In this document: positions 42,568 through 51,863 of the stretch, piece after piece
Layout: the number at the start of each line of letters is the position of its first letter
Position numbering within the stretch: position 1 is the first letter of the stretch
Assembly (NCBI GenBank): GCA_031549345.1
Contig: JAVBPY010000008.1
Location: 54,591 to 118,590, forward strand
Length of the DNA: 64,000 bases
Direction: 5' to 3'
DNA from: CASFRF01 sp031549345
GTDB lineage: Bacteria > Verrucomicrobiota > Lentisphaeria > Victivallales > Victivallaceae
Program-made: the position numbers and the translations under genes
The notes under the pieces: generated by a model
What the model was told of the DNA's origin: nothing
What the model saw: the letters and a program-made list of their open reading frames with translations, nothing else
The model's database searches: none

Positions 42568-45500
42568 TTACCGGCCCGGATGATTGTCGTCCGGTTTGTC
42601 GTAGCTCAAACGGCGGCCGATCAGGCGGTAGCCGAATTCACGGACATGCTGGAACGCCGCATAAAGGCCGGGGATGAACACAATCCCCACCGCCGTTGCA
42701 AGCAACATGCCGTAGAAGGTGGTTACCCCGATTTCACGGCGGCTTCCCGCACCCGCGCCGGTGGCGAACACCATCGGCAGTACGCCGAGGACGAACGACC
42801 ATGCCGTCATCAGTACCGCGCGGTAACGGGTGCCGGCGCCGGCGACCGCCGCTTCGTAAACGGATTTTCCGAACTGTTCGCGTTCCTGTTTGGAGAATTC
42901 CACCATCAGGATGGCATTTTTGCTTGCGAGACCGATCAGCATCACCAACCCGAGCTGCGCGTAAATGCTCATCGAAAATCCCGCGATATGAAGACCGAGC
43001 ATTGCCCCCAGCGTCGCAATCGTTACGGAAAGCATCACCGAACTCGGAATTGTCCAGCTTTCATACTGCGCCACCAGGAAAAGGTAGGCAAACACCATCG
43101 CCAAGCCCATCAGGAAGACGATTTTCCCCTCGTTTGCTTTTTCCTGGAAGCTCATATCCGTCCACGCGACGCGGTAGCCGGAGGGAAGTTTTTCCTTGGC
43201 CATCGCTTCAACTTGTTTGATGAGTTCGCCGCTGGAAACGCCCGGTACTCCCTGTGCCCGCACGTCGGCCGAAGCAAACTGGGTAAATCGTTTGATCGTT
43301 CGGGGGCCGACGATCTGGCGGACGGTCGCAACCGCGCTGAGGGGAACCATTTTCCCGGTGTTGCTTTGAACGTTGATCGCTTCGATGTCGCGCACCGTGC
43401 TCCGGTAGGGAGCATCCGCTTGAATTTTCACCTTGAAGGAATAGCCGTACAAGTTGAAATCGTTCACATACAACGAGGCAAGTTTGCTCTGCAATGTATT
43501 GAATACCCGCGAAACCGGGACCTGGAGGGCTTCGCATTTAGCCCGGTCAAGATCCAGATACAATTGCGGCGTGTTCGCATCGTACGAAGAAAACGCGACA
43601 GCGGCACCGGGAAGCTGATTTGCTTCGTAGAGGAAGCCGCGAAGCGCCTGGGCGATTTCCTGGGGTGTTTGTCCTTCGGTCGCCTGCAATTCCAGGCTGA
43701 CGCCGCCGGTAACGCCGAGTCCCATGATCGCGGGAGGCGCAAAACAGTTGATCTGCGCCGCGGCAATGTCGGAAACCTTGGCGCGAACCTTGCCCAGAAT
43801 TGTGCCAAGGCTTAATTCCGGCGTTTTTCGCTTCGACCAGTCATCCAATACGACAATTACCATACCGCAGTTTTCCCCGGAGCCGGAGAGCATGCTGAAT
43901 CCGCTGATGGCCATTACGTCGGAAACACCAGGAACCTGCCGGATCGAGGCGTCGGCCTCCAGCATCACTTGTTTCGTTCGTCCGAGGGTGGCCCCCGGCG
44001 TAAGTTGGACGTCGCAAAAAATCGCGCCTTTGTCTTCATCCGGCAGGAAGGAGCTCGGTGTGTGGTTGAACACATAATAGTTCAAGTACAGCACGCCGCC
44101 GATGACGATGACCGGCAGGAACGCGTAGCGGGTGAAGATGCGCACCAAACCGAGGAACGCCCAGCGGGAACCGTCCAGCGCCAGGTTGAAGGGCTTGAAC
44201 AGGATGTTGGGTTTCGGCTTACGGAGCATCACCGCGCACATCGCGGGGCTCAAGGTGAAGGCGACGATTCCGGAGATGACCAGCGCCACGCACATTGTTA
44301 CCGAGAACTGGCGGTAAATCGTCCCCACCATGCCGCCGTAGAAGCTCAACGGCGCGTAGATCGAGAGGACCACAAGCGTGGTGGCGATAATGGGTCCCGC
44401 GACCTGGTCCATGCATTTGCTGGCCGCTTCACGCGGGGGCAAGCCTTCTTCCTCGATCAGGCGCATACAGTTTTCCACCACGATAATCGCGTCGTCCACC
44501 ACCGAGCCGATCACAAGGATCAGCGCGAACATGGTCAACACGTTGATGCTGAATCCCAATGCCAGAAGCACGGCGAATGTGCCCACCACGGATACGGGAA
44601 TCGCCAGTGTCGGGATCAGCGTCGCCCGCCAGTCCTGGAGGAAAAAATAGGTGATCGCCACCACGAAAATCAACGTAAGAACCAGCGTAACAATGATTTC
44701 CTCCATCGTCGCGCGGATGTAGTTGGTCGGGTCGTAGGTGAGCTTGTAGTTCATTCCTTGCGGGAAGTACTGGGAAAGCTCCGCCATTTTGTCGTTGATG
44801 TTCTTGATGACGGCGTTTGCGTTCGCATCGTTGCTGCGGTAAATCGCCATGGCGATGGCGGGCGTTCCGTTGAGGTAACTTTCGCCGCCGTATTCGCTCG
44901 CGCCGAGTTCCACGCGGGCGATGTCCCGGATGCGGAGCTGCCGCCCCGCGGCGCCCGATTTGATCACAATCGCGCCGAAATCCTCCGCGCTCTGGAGGCG
45001 CCCCTGGGTGTTGATCTTGAACTGCATGAATTCGTTGCTCTCTTCCGCGCCGACGGAGCCGGCGGCGGCCTGCACGTTCTGGCTGCGGATCGCGTCGGCG
45101 ATCTCTTCCGGACGAACGCCGAGGGCGGACATTTTCATCGGGTCGAGCCAGATGCGCATGCTGTATTCCAGTTCGCCGAAGATCATCACATCGCTCACAC
45201 CCGGGACACGGGAGAGCGGGTCCACCACGTTCATGCGCAGATAGTTGCTCATTTGAAGCTTGCTGAGATTCTTCGCCGTGCTGTTGAACACGAAGAGGCC
45301 GAGGATGTCTCCCGAACGTTTAAACGTGTTGACGCCCAGCGCAACCACGTCCGAGGGGAGCGATGGTTCGGCGCGGGAAACGGCGTTCTGCACGTTGACC
45401 AGCGCGATGTCGGTGTTGGTTCCCGGCTCGAAGGAGATGGTCAGGTCGTAACTCCCGCTGTTGGAGGAGTTGCTGGAGTAATAGATCATGTCCTCCACGC

Positions 45501-45714
45501 CATTCATCTGCTTTTCGAGCACGGAGGCGATGGTGTCCGCGATCACCTGCGCCGAAGCGCCCGGGTAGCTTGCGCGCACCATGATCTGCGGCGGGGCGAT
45601 TTCCGGATATTCCGCAACGGGCATCTGGAAGATGCACAAAATGCCCGCCAGGATGATGACCAGCGAGATGACGACCGCAAGGCGCGGGCGCTGGATAAAA
45701 ACGTCGCAAATCAT
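42568..45714 (-). CDS. RND efflux transporter, HAE1 family (AcrB-like)
   Basis: A 1048 aa inner-membrane pump that expels drugs or other hydrophobic compounds using the proton gradient. It begins with the family N-terminus (FIQRPRLAVVISLVIILAG) and EYPEIAPPQI, and shows the TM4 proton-relay VDDAIIVVEN (two Asp) and the duplicated 12-helix layout with NAILMVEFSKQ in the second half. An ATG at 45726 abuts its own ribosome site with no spacer; the ATG at 45714, 2 nt after the adaptor stop, has AAGGA 11 nt upstream, so I prefer it. No outer-membrane channel gene follows. Confidence 0.95.
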   Translation of the reverse strand: MICDVFIQRPRLAVVISLVIILAGILCIFQMPVAEYPEIAPPQIMVRASYPGASAQVIADTIASVLEKQMNGVEDMIYYSSNSSNSGSYDLTISFEPGTNTDIALVNVQNAVSRAEPSLPSDVVALGVNTFKRSGDILGLFVFNSTAKNLSKLQMSNYLRMNVVDPLSRVPGVSDVMIFGELEYSMRIWLDPMKMSALGVRPEEIADAIRSQNVQAAAGSVGAEESNEFMQFKINTQGRLQSAEDFGAIVIKSGAAGRQLRIRDIARVELGASEYGGESYLNGTPAIAMAIYRSNDANANAVIKNINDKMAELSQYFPQGMNYKLTYDPTNYIRATMEEIIVTLVLTLIFVVAITYFFLQDWRATLIPTLAIPVSVVGTFAVLLALGFSINVLTMFALILVIGSVVDDAIIVVENCMRLIEEEGLPPREAASKCMDQVAGPIIATTLVVLSIYAPLSFYGGMVGTIYRQFSVTMCVALVISGIVAFTLSPAMCAVMLRKPKPNILFKPFNLALDGSRWAFLGLVRIFTRYAFLPVIVIGGVLYLNYYVFNHTPSSFLPDEDKGAIFCDVQLTPGATLGRTKQVMLEADASIRQVPGVSDVMAISGFSMLSGSGENCGMVIVVLDDWSKRKTPELSLGTILGKVRAKVSDIAAAQINCFAPPAIMGLGVTGGVSLELQATEGQTPQEIAQALRGFLYEANQLPGAAVAFSSYDANTPQLYLDLDRAKCEALQVPVSRVFNTLQSKLASLYVNDFNLYGYSFKVKIQADAPYRSTVRDIEAINVQSNTGKMVPLSAVATVRQIVGPRTIKRFTQFASADVRAQGVPGVSSGELIKQVEAMAKEKLPSGYRVAWTDMSFQEKANEGKIVFLMGLAMVFAYLFLVAQYESWTIPSSVMLSVTIATLGAMLGLHIAGFSMSIYAQLGLVMLIGLASKNAILMVEFSKQEREQFGKSVYEAAVAGAGTRYRAVLMTAWSFVLGVLPMVFATGAGAGSRREIGVTTFYGMLLATAVGIVFIPGLYAAFQHVREFGYRLIGRRLSYDKPDDNHPGR

Positions 45715-45715
45715 C

Positions 45716-46831
45716 TTACTTACCATCCTTCAGGCGAACCGGGAAACCGGGCATCACCTTCAAGTTCCCATCAACAACGACTTTTTCGCCGACTTTAAGA
45801 CCGGACCGGATGATTTGGAAATTGCTGACTTCCGGGCCGATCTCCACCGCGCGCCGCTCGGCGACAAGTTTGTCGTTCACAACAAAGACATAGTTGCCCT
45901 GGCTTTCCGTCATGATCGCCGAAACAGGGACGGCGGGAGCTTTTTTCTGCTTGCCGTCCTGCATACGGACGTGGACATAACCGCCGGGAAGAAGGCGTTC
46001 CGCCTTATTCGGGAAGCGGCCCCAGATGGTAACGGTTCCTGTTTCCGGATCGACTTTGTTGTCCACAATTTCGATTTCACCATGTTCGCCGAGCTCCGTG
46101 CCGTCCGCCAGGAGGACCGAGAGGTTTACTCCCGTTGTTTCCCGGTTGCGCTGCTGAAAGAGCGTGAGGTAATCGCGTTCGCTTACGGAGAAAAGAATGC
46201 GCATTGGTGTGATGCGGACAATGCGTGCCAGGGGCGAACTGGATGTGGTTACGTAGTTCCCCGGCGAATACGATCCTTTGCCGATGCGTCCGGAAATGGG
46301 GGCATAAATTTTGGTGTACGAGAGCTGGTTTGCCGCGTCCAGCAGCGTGGCCTCGGCATGAAGCAGCTTGGCCTTGGCCTGTTCGTGGGCGCGGACCGCT
46401 TCTTCCAACGCCAATTGGGCGACGGCTTTCTTTTTTTCCAGGTCCTGGTGGCGCTCAAGATTCTTGGAGGTAAAGGATACTTCGGCCTTGTACTGCTGCA
46501 CTTCCGCTTCGGCCTGCATTACCTTGGCCTTATAGGTCGTGTCTTCGATGGTCATGAGCAAATCACCCTGTTTGACCATGCTGCCCGCCTGGAATTTGAC
46601 TTCGGTCAGGATCCCGGAAACGCGGGCGTACAAACTCACATCGTCCAGCGCCGCGGTGTGGCCGATGTAGTCGCGGGGAGCCCCGTCGAACATCTCCACG
46701 ACCGCGGCCGTATCCACCAGGGGAACCGGACGTTCCGGCGGCGCATCCGCGCCGCAGAGGGCCGTTCCAAGGCCCACCACGGCCAGGGCGATCATTACTT
46801 TATTGTTCATTGAAAACATCTTCTTGCTCAC
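45716..46831 (-). CDS. RND efflux periplasmic adaptor (AcrA-like)
   Basis: A 371 aa membrane fusion protein that couples the RND pump to an outer-membrane channel. A signal helix (MNNKVMIALAVVGLGTALC) precedes the barrel-sandwich half ARVSGILTEVKFQAGSMVKQGDLLM, a helical hairpin (about 100-165), APISGRIGKGSYSPGNYV, and a C-terminal beta-barrel. The Cys in ALCGAD does not form a good lipobox. The start is a GTG overlapping the marR stop (GTGA), with AAGG just 3-4 nt upstream; an ATG four codons later is possible. Confidence 0.93.
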   Translation of the reverse strand: MSKKMFSMNNKVMIALAVVGLGTALCGADAPPERPVPLVDTAAVVEMFDGAPRDYIGHTAALDDVSLYARVSGILTEVKFQAGSMVKQGDLLMTIEDTTYKAKVMQAEAEVQQYKAEVSFTSKNLERHQDLEKKKAVAQLALEEAVRAHEQAKAKLLHAEATLLDAANQLSYTKIYAPISGRIGKGSYSPGNYVTTSSSPLARIVRITPMRILFSVSERDYLTLFQQRNRETTGVNLSVLLADGTELGEHGEIEIVDNKVDPETGTVTIWGRFPNKAERLLPGGYVHVRMQDGKQKKAPAVPVSAIMTESQGNYVFVVNDKLVAERRAVEIGPEVSNFQIIRSGLKVGEKVVVDGNLKVMPGFPVRLKDGK

Positions 46832-47298
46832 TTTCCTTCATTCATTCGTTTTTTTAATTTCCCAAGGAGACGGGAAAAAGTCGTTTTTTCCGCCTCGCTG
46901 AAATCCTGCCACAAAAAACACCACTCCTGTGCAAACGCGGTTTCGACATTTTCCCGTTTTCGGGAGGAATTTTCGCTCAGGCGAATGTTGACCGCCCGGC
47001 GGTCCGTTTCGCTTTGCTGCCGTTCAAGGACGCCCTTGCGTACAAGGACTTCGACCATCTCCGATGCCGCTGCCGGACTGACTTTGAGTTGATCGGCGAG
47101 TTCCTTCAGTTTGATTCCCTCCGGATTTTCGCGCGTTGTAACACAGAGGAACCGAAAGACGCGAGCCTGGCTGACCGTCAACGTCATAAAGGGGTTTTCC
47201 GGCGCCAGAACCTCGCAGGAGAACGCCTTCTCCCGCAGATTGTCGGAAAGCTCGAGGAATGCCCGCGCCGCCGCCAAATCATTGTTGCTCTCATTCAT
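46828..47298 (-). CDS. MarR-family transcriptional regulator
   Basis: A 156 aa winged-helix repressor, probably controlling the RND pump it precedes and overlaps. The DNA-binding core is IKLKELADQLKVSPAAASEMVEVLVRKGVLERQQSETDRRAVNIRLSE, with the wing Asp-Arg motif. As in mexR or emrR systems, ligand binding would relieve repression of the whole operon. That regulation is inferred from gene order. Confidence 0.93.
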   Translation of the reverse strand: MNESNNDLAAARAFLELSDNLREKAFSCEVLAPENPFMTLTVSQARVFRFLCVTTRENPEGIKLKELADQLKVSPAAASEMVEVLVRKGVLERQQSETDRRAVNIRLSENSSRKRENVETAFAQEWCFLWQDFSEAEKTTFSRLLGKLKKRMNEGK

Positions 47299-47329
47299 CT
47301 ATGAACCCTTAAAGTTAGGACTGCCGAAT

Positions 47330-47357
47330 AATATAGCACGCCGTTCCTTCTTTACAA
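47330..47357 (-). promoter_or_regulatory. Promoter of the marR-RND operon
   Basis: Minus strand: TTGTAA (47357-47352), 16-bp spacer, TATATT (47335-47330), 31 nt before the marR ATG. I saw no convincing operator palindrome. Confidence 0.5.
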
Positions 47358-47370
47358 GTCCGCCATCCAT

Positions 47371-47403
47371 AAAAAACGCGGCGATGCTTTTACGCGCCGC
47401 CGC
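47371..47403 (-). terminator. Probable terminator of the V-ATPase/trxB operon
   Basis: Minus strand: GCGGCG, a 14-nt loop, CGCCGC, G, then six T (47376-47371), 20 nt after the acyltransferase stop. The loop is long, so strength is uncertain. Confidence 0.55.
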
Positions 47404-47423
47404 CATGCTGTAAAATCCATTAC

Positions 47424-48092
47424 CTACTTTACCGGCCGATCCTGTGTGATGCCGTTCAAAGCCTCTTCGACTTGCAGGCGGACGGCCTCCAGCTCTTCCG
47501 CGCTCGCGTTGCGGGGGACGGAAACAGCGTCGCCGAGAACCAGCGTCAGGCGGGAGAACGGCTTGGGTATCTGGAAACGGTCCCAGCTCCGGACGCTCCA
47601 GTAGCGCGTTGCATTCACGGAAATGGGGATGATCCGAGCCCCTGTCAGCGAGGCGAGGTGGATGGGGCCCATTTTCATTTTATACAACGGTCCGCGAGGG
47701 CCGTCCGGCGTGAAACAGACGTGAAGACCGTCGTCCTGAATGGCGCGTATGGCTTCGCGCTGTACCGAGGCCGCACGGCGGCTGGAGGAGCCGCGAAGGC
47801 TTCCGACACCGAAATAGCGCAGGAGATCGGCGACGTATTGGCCGTCGCGCGAGGCGCTGATCAGCGAAGTCGTCCGTTCACGGACAATCCGGGGGAAAAT
47901 CGGGGCGAAAAAAAGAATCCGATTGTGCCAGAGGACAACGACATCACCCCGCGCTTCCTGGATGTAATTGTTCGGATCCTCTACCCGCACTCGGAAGAAA
48001 CAACGCATGCACGCCGCAAGTAAAAAGGCCGGAATGGCGAAAATCCAACTTGGAAGTTTCTTGATGGAACGAAATTTTTTCTTCAGCGACAT
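47424..48092 (-). CDS. Lysophospholipid acyltransferase-like protein (DUF374 type)
   Basis: A 222 aa membrane-associated acyltransferase. An N-terminal hydrophobic segment (WIFAIPAFLLAACM) is followed by VVVLWHNRILFFAPIF, SASRDGQYVADLLRYFGVGSLRGSS and CFTPDGPRGPLYKMKMG, the DUF374 pattern replacing the HX4D box of PlsC. Likely acts in lipid A-like or phospholipid acylation. The ATG at 48092 is 7 nt after the trxB stop and has GAGGGAAAG upstream; the in-frame extension is spurious. Confidence 0.85.
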   Translation of the reverse strand: MSLKKKFRSIKKLPSWIFAIPAFLLAACMRCFFRVRVEDPNNYIQEARGDVVVLWHNRILFFAPIFPRIVRERTTSLISASRDGQYVADLLRYFGVGSLRGSSSRRAASVQREAIRAIQDDGLHVCFTPDGPRGPLYKMKMGPIHLASLTGARIIPISVNATRYWSVRSWDRFQIPKPFSRLTLVLGDAVSVPRNASAEELEAVRLQVEEALNGITQDRPVK

Positions 48093-48099
48093 CTTTCCC

Positions 48100-49023
48100 T
48101 CAGCCCAGATAGCGTTCCGCGTCCATGGCGGCGCGGCAGCCCATACTGGCGGCGGTAATGGCCTGGCGGTAGTGGGGATCGGCGCAGTCCCCGGCGGCGA
48201 AGACGCCGCGAAGATTCGTCCGGCTGGAGCCGTCGGCGGCAAGACGGAGGAAGCCTGCTTCATCCATATCCAAAACTCCCTTGAACAATCCCGTATTCGG
48301 AATGTGCCCCAGCGCCGCGAAATAGCCGGTGCAGTCGAGCAGCTCTTCTTCGCCCGAAACTTTGTTGGCTACACGGATTTTTTCAAGCCGTTCCGCGCCG
48401 AGCAATTCCGTGACCGCGCTGTTCCAAATGAACGTAAGTTTGGAATTGGCCATGGCGCGTTCCGCCATTACGTGTGAAGCGCGCAAGACGTCGCGCCGGA
48501 CAATTACATAGACTTTTTCCGCAAAACGGCTCAGGAACATCGCCTCCTCCATCGCGGAATCACCGCCGCCCACGACGGCGACGACCTGCCCGCGAAAAAA
48601 CGCCCCGTCGCAGGTTGCGCACGCGGAAACGCCGCGGTTGCGGAATTTCTCCTCGCCGGGAAGTCCCAGCCAGCGGGGACTCGCCCCCGTGGAAACGATT
48701 AGCGCGCGTGTGGAGAGCTCCCGGCCATCCTCCAGGCGGAGGATTTGTTCTCCGCCGTCGGAGAGGCGGCATTCGGTTACCGCGTCGTATTCGATGCGCG
48801 CCCCGAAACGTTCCGCCTGCTGCTGCATGCCCATCATCAGATCGATCCCCTGCACGCCCTCCGGAAAACCGGGAAAATTCTCGACTTCCGTGGTTTGTGT
48901 GAGGAGGCCGCCTGGGAGCGAACCCGCCAGTAGAAGCGGCTCCAAAGCCGCCCGCGCCGCGTAGAGCGCGGCGGTCAATCCGGCGGGGCCGCTGCCGATA
49001 ATGATGAGCTTCTCCTGCTTCAT
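48100..49023 (-). CDS. trxB: Thioredoxin reductase
   Basis: Reduces thioredoxin with NADPH in the cytoplasm. The 308 aa flavoprotein has FAD-binding IIIGSGPAGLTAALYAAR, the redox CATC in GVSACATCDGAFFRG, NADPH-site VVGGGDSAMEEAMFL and the C-terminal GVFAAGDCAD. The partner thioredoxin gene is 11.8 kb away at 60783. It starts 2 nt after the V-ATPase K gene, so it is read from that operon. The ribosome site is weak. Confidence 0.95.
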   Translation of the reverse strand: MKQEKLIIIGSGPAGLTAALYAARAALEPLLLAGSLPGGLLTQTTEVENFPGFPEGVQGIDLMMGMQQQAERFGARIEYDAVTECRLSDGGEQILRLEDGRELSTRALIVSTGASPRWLGLPGEEKFRNRGVSACATCDGAFFRGQVVAVVGGGDSAMEEAMFLSRFAEKVYVIVRRDVLRASHVMAERAMANSKLTFIWNSAVTELLGAERLEKIRVANKVSGEEELLDCTGYFAALGHIPNTGLFKGVLDMDEAGFLRLAADGSSRTNLRGVFAAGDCADPHYRQAITAASMGCRAAMDAERYLG

Positions 49024-49025
49024 CT

Positions 49026-49481
49026 TCAGCCCATAATCAAGAGCGTGAACACCAAGGCGAAGATGGAAATGGTTTCCACCACGCCAACAAGCATCAGATA
49101 GTTGGAGAATCCTTTGCCGGTTTCCGCGTAGGCATCGCAGGCCGCCGCCGAAACTTTCCCCTGGTACCAGGCGGAGAAGGCCAGGGCGATCCCGCAGAAA
49201 ACACCGAGTCCCAGGTACATCGGCCACATGGCGAAATCTTTCGCCACGTGCGTTTTAATAAGCAGCATAAGGATCATGCCATAGATTGTTTGCGAGAGGG
49301 GGGCGCCCGCCAGGGCGACCAGGAGAAACGGAGCGGGCTTGTCCTGGGCGTAGCATTTTTTCCACGCGCCGATGGCGGCGCTTCCGGCGATCCCCGTGCC
49401 AAGCGAGGATCCGACGGCGCCCAGCGCCACCGCGACATACCCACCGGCCAGCATTAAGGCCTTCATTACAGTTTCTTCCAT
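49026..49481 (-). CDS. atpK: V-type ATPase subunit K (proteolipid)
   Basis: The rotor proteolipid of the V/A-type ATPase. At 151 aa with four helices it is a fused double hairpin. The carboxylate is Glu136 in VVETISIF; the first hairpin has Gln64 (PLSQTIYG) instead. Gln64, Gln107 and Glu136 keep the spacing of the Na+ ligands of Enterococcus NtpK (Q65, Q110, E139). AAGGAAGG precedes the ATG at 49481; the in-frame extension overlaps the I-subunit gene. Confidence 0.93.
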   Translation of the reverse strand: MEETVMKALMLAGGYVAVALGAVGSSLGTGIAGSAAIGAWKKCYAQDKPAPFLLVALAGAPLSQTIYGMILMLLIKTHVAKDFAMWPMYLGLGVFCGIALAFSAWYQGKVSAAACDAYAETGKGFSNYLMLVGVVETISIFALVFTLLIMG

Positions 49482-49497
49482 TTTTCTTCCCTTCCTT

Positions 49498-51258
49498 TTA
49501 TGAATCGAGTTTTTTGAACGGTTTAAAGGCGAAACCACCCCATTGCAAGCCGGAGTGGTTGGAAAATTCCAATGTGTTCAAGCGGACGCCGTGCACAAGT
49601 ACGCTCATCATGCACAAGCCGAGATTCAGCGCGTGCCCCGCAAGGATGATCAGGATGCCTACGGGAATCAGCGCTCCGTGCAGCAACCCCATGACCTGGT
49701 ACCCCATTCCGTTGAAACTTGACGCAATGTAGAACCCCGCCATGCCCACGGCGAACAAACGGATATAGCTCAGGACATCGCTGAAGCTCCCGATAATGTC
49801 GAACGGAAATTGAAAAACCCCCGCGATGCTCAGCCAATTGACGCCGCATGTTACAATCAATGTAAGGCCCACGCAATAGAAACTGAGCATCAGGAGTTTC
49901 GGGAAATAATCCGGCCAGACCAGGAGTTCCATAATCATGAAAAAGTTTCCCCAGATCATCAATGCCCAGCCGAAGTTGCCCAGTGCCGGGCGTAATTTCC
50001 CGCTGAGCGCCGCCTGCCAAAGGCGCCCGAGTGTCAGTTGTGTACCCGCAAGCATAAAGCAGATCGCCTGAATGTTGCTGTCCTTGCCCGCCGCTGTGGT
50101 CAGCCACGGGATCCCCGGCGCTTCGATGCCGAACCAGTTCCCGGTGGCCGCGCCCCACAATATGGTCGCCACACTCAAGAGCCCCAGGAAACGCAGAGGC
50201 ATGCGCGCCGCGGGTTTTTCGCGGAGTGCGATGGAGCCGGCAACGGAAAGGAGGAGGAAAAGAAGACCGTATCCCGCATCCCCCACGATCATGGCGTAGA
50301 AGATGGTGAAGAATACGAGAATTGCGCCGCTCGCATCCAGTTCATGATACCCCGGCGCGATGCCGAGAAAATCGAAGAGGGGTTTTACCAGCCGCGCCCA
50401 TTGGGGCATTTGCACCAGTGTTGGAACGCGGTCGCCCTCGTCCGGGTCGTTGATCAGGAGGCCCCAGCCGTGTTTCCGGGCGCCTTCACGGAGTTTTACC
50501 AGCTCCGGCTCCGGGACGAAGCCGCACAAACTCATGATTGCGCCGTGGCCGGCGACGGAATGGCGCGCGCGGAAATAAATTTCTTCATTTTCCAATTCCA
50601 GGAGGTAATGCCTGGCAAGCTCCAGATGTGCCGCCATGGATGCGAGGCGCGTTTCGATGCCGTGGAGGTGCTTCCGCTGGTGGGCAATCAGGGTGTGGAG
50701 CTCGGCGGGATTCTCGGAATCGGGGAGCGGCTGTCCCGGTAACGTTGCACCGTCGAACGGGACCGTGGCGACGACAAGAGCCCGGACCTGCGCCTTGTCG
50801 CGCGAGAGCACAAGCGGCGAAACCCCTTCGGGGAATGCAAAGTCGTCCCACGCCGCATTGCGTGCCGTCAGCAGCCACGCGCCGAGGCCGTGTTTGCGGA
50901 GCTTCACCAATTCCGCGCCGTCGAAATCGCCCCAGGGAGCGAGCGCCGAGAGGCGGCGTTGCAGGAGCTGTAATTCCCGTGTGCGGCTTTGGCGCTCGTT
51001 CAGGAGCTCCAATACTTCTTCCATTACGGTGGCGCCGTCGGCGGCGTGGTCGCCGGGGGCGGGAGTGAGCCCCGAGAGGATGTTGACGACGCGCCGGGCG
51101 TCGTTCAGGCGGGCCGTGAAATCGGCCGCATCGTTTTCGCGGGAATGCTCCAACGCGGCGGCGATGTGCATGACGCCGATTTCGCGCAGGCGCGCGAGAA
51201 CCCATGTTTCGTCGCTGGCGAGGGCCAGGACGGTTACTTTTTTCATCGGTACGATCAT
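49498..51258 (-). CDS. atpI: V-type ATPase subunit I
   Basis: Stator membrane subunit (a-subunit homologue) that carries the ion half-channels. The 586 aa product has a soluble N-half with coiled coil (about 1-290) and about seven helices in the C-half, including FFTIFYAMIVGDAGYGLLFLL, the diagnostic motif of NtpI/AtpI. The start at 51258 has GGAGG 8 nt upstream and overlaps the D-subunit stop. Confidence 0.94.
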   Translation of the reverse strand: MIVPMKKVTVLALASDETWVLARLREIGVMHIAAALEHSRENDAADFTARLNDARRVVNILSGLTPAPGDHAADGATVMEEVLELLNERQSRTRELQLLQRRLSALAPWGDFDGAELVKLRKHGLGAWLLTARNAAWDDFAFPEGVSPLVLSRDKAQVRALVVATVPFDGATLPGQPLPDSENPAELHTLIAHQRKHLHGIETRLASMAAHLELARHYLLELENEEIYFRARHSVAGHGAIMSLCGFVPEPELVKLREGARKHGWGLLINDPDEGDRVPTLVQMPQWARLVKPLFDFLGIAPGYHELDASGAILVFFTIFYAMIVGDAGYGLLFLLLSVAGSIALREKPAARMPLRFLGLLSVATILWGAATGNWFGIEAPGIPWLTTAAGKDSNIQAICFMLAGTQLTLGRLWQAALSGKLRPALGNFGWALMIWGNFFMIMELLVWPDYFPKLLMLSFYCVGLTLIVTCGVNWLSIAGVFQFPFDIIGSFSDVLSYIRLFAVGMAGFYIASSFNGMGYQVMGLLHGALIPVGILIILAGHALNLGLCMMSVLVHGVRLNTLEFSNHSGLQWGGFAFKPFKKLDS

Positions 51259-51863
51259 AGCGCGGCCTCCGCTGCTTTTTTCTTGGCGATTTTGCTGCGG
51301 ATTACCGCGGACGTGTCCTGGTCGCCAAGATAGATTCGTATTTTGCGCAAATTGGCTTTGCACTCCGGAATCAGCACTTTTTCAAACAAATTGACGCGTT
51401 GCGACGTGGTCTTCAACTCCTGAACAAGGCGCGAACACGCGTCATCCAGAATGGCCACCTCTTCGCGCAGTTCGACGGCGCTCCGCATATCCGCCAGCGC
51501 CGCGTCGAACCACAAAGGCGCGAGGAAAAGATCGTACTCTTTTGTCGCGAATTCCACGCCACCGAATACCGGAATCGGCACGCCCGCGATGTTGTCCCCC
51601 GTCCGCTTGACTTGTTTGAGCGTAAGGAGAGAGCCGAGCACTTCCAGTGCGCGCGGTGAATTGAATAGACCCGCGTAGTTGGAAATCGCGATTAAAAGTT
51701 TGCCGCGCCGGTCTTTTGCTTCGTCGTGGCGGCGGCGGTAATCGCGCAGTTCCAACTGAAGCTGTTGTTTTTTGAGCTTCAGCGTCGGGAGAAAGCGGCT
51801 GTAGCGCGCCAGGGCGTCCTGCTGTTTTTTGCCTTCGGTTTTGGAAAGCCGGATCTTGCTCAT
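51255..51863 (-). CDS. atpD: V-type ATPase subunit D (central stalk)
   Basis: A 202 aa coiled-coil rotor shaft that links the AB hexamer to the K ring. It is helical throughout, with LKLKKQQLQLEL near the N-terminus and QRVNLFEKVLIPECKANLRKIRIYLGD near the C-terminus, the NtpD signature. ATGA overlaps the DUF2764 gene before it. Its A/B partners are not in this window. Confidence 0.93.
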   Translation of the reverse strand: MSKIRLSKTEGKKQQDALARYSRFLPTLKLKKQQLQLELRDYRRRHDEAKDRRGKLLIAISNYAGLFNSPRALEVLGSLLTLKQVKRTGDNIAGVPIPVFGGVEFATKEYDLFLAPLWFDAALADMRSAVELREEVAILDDACSRLVQELKTTSQRVNLFEKVLIPECKANLRKIRIYLGDQDTSAVIRSKIAKKKAAEAAL

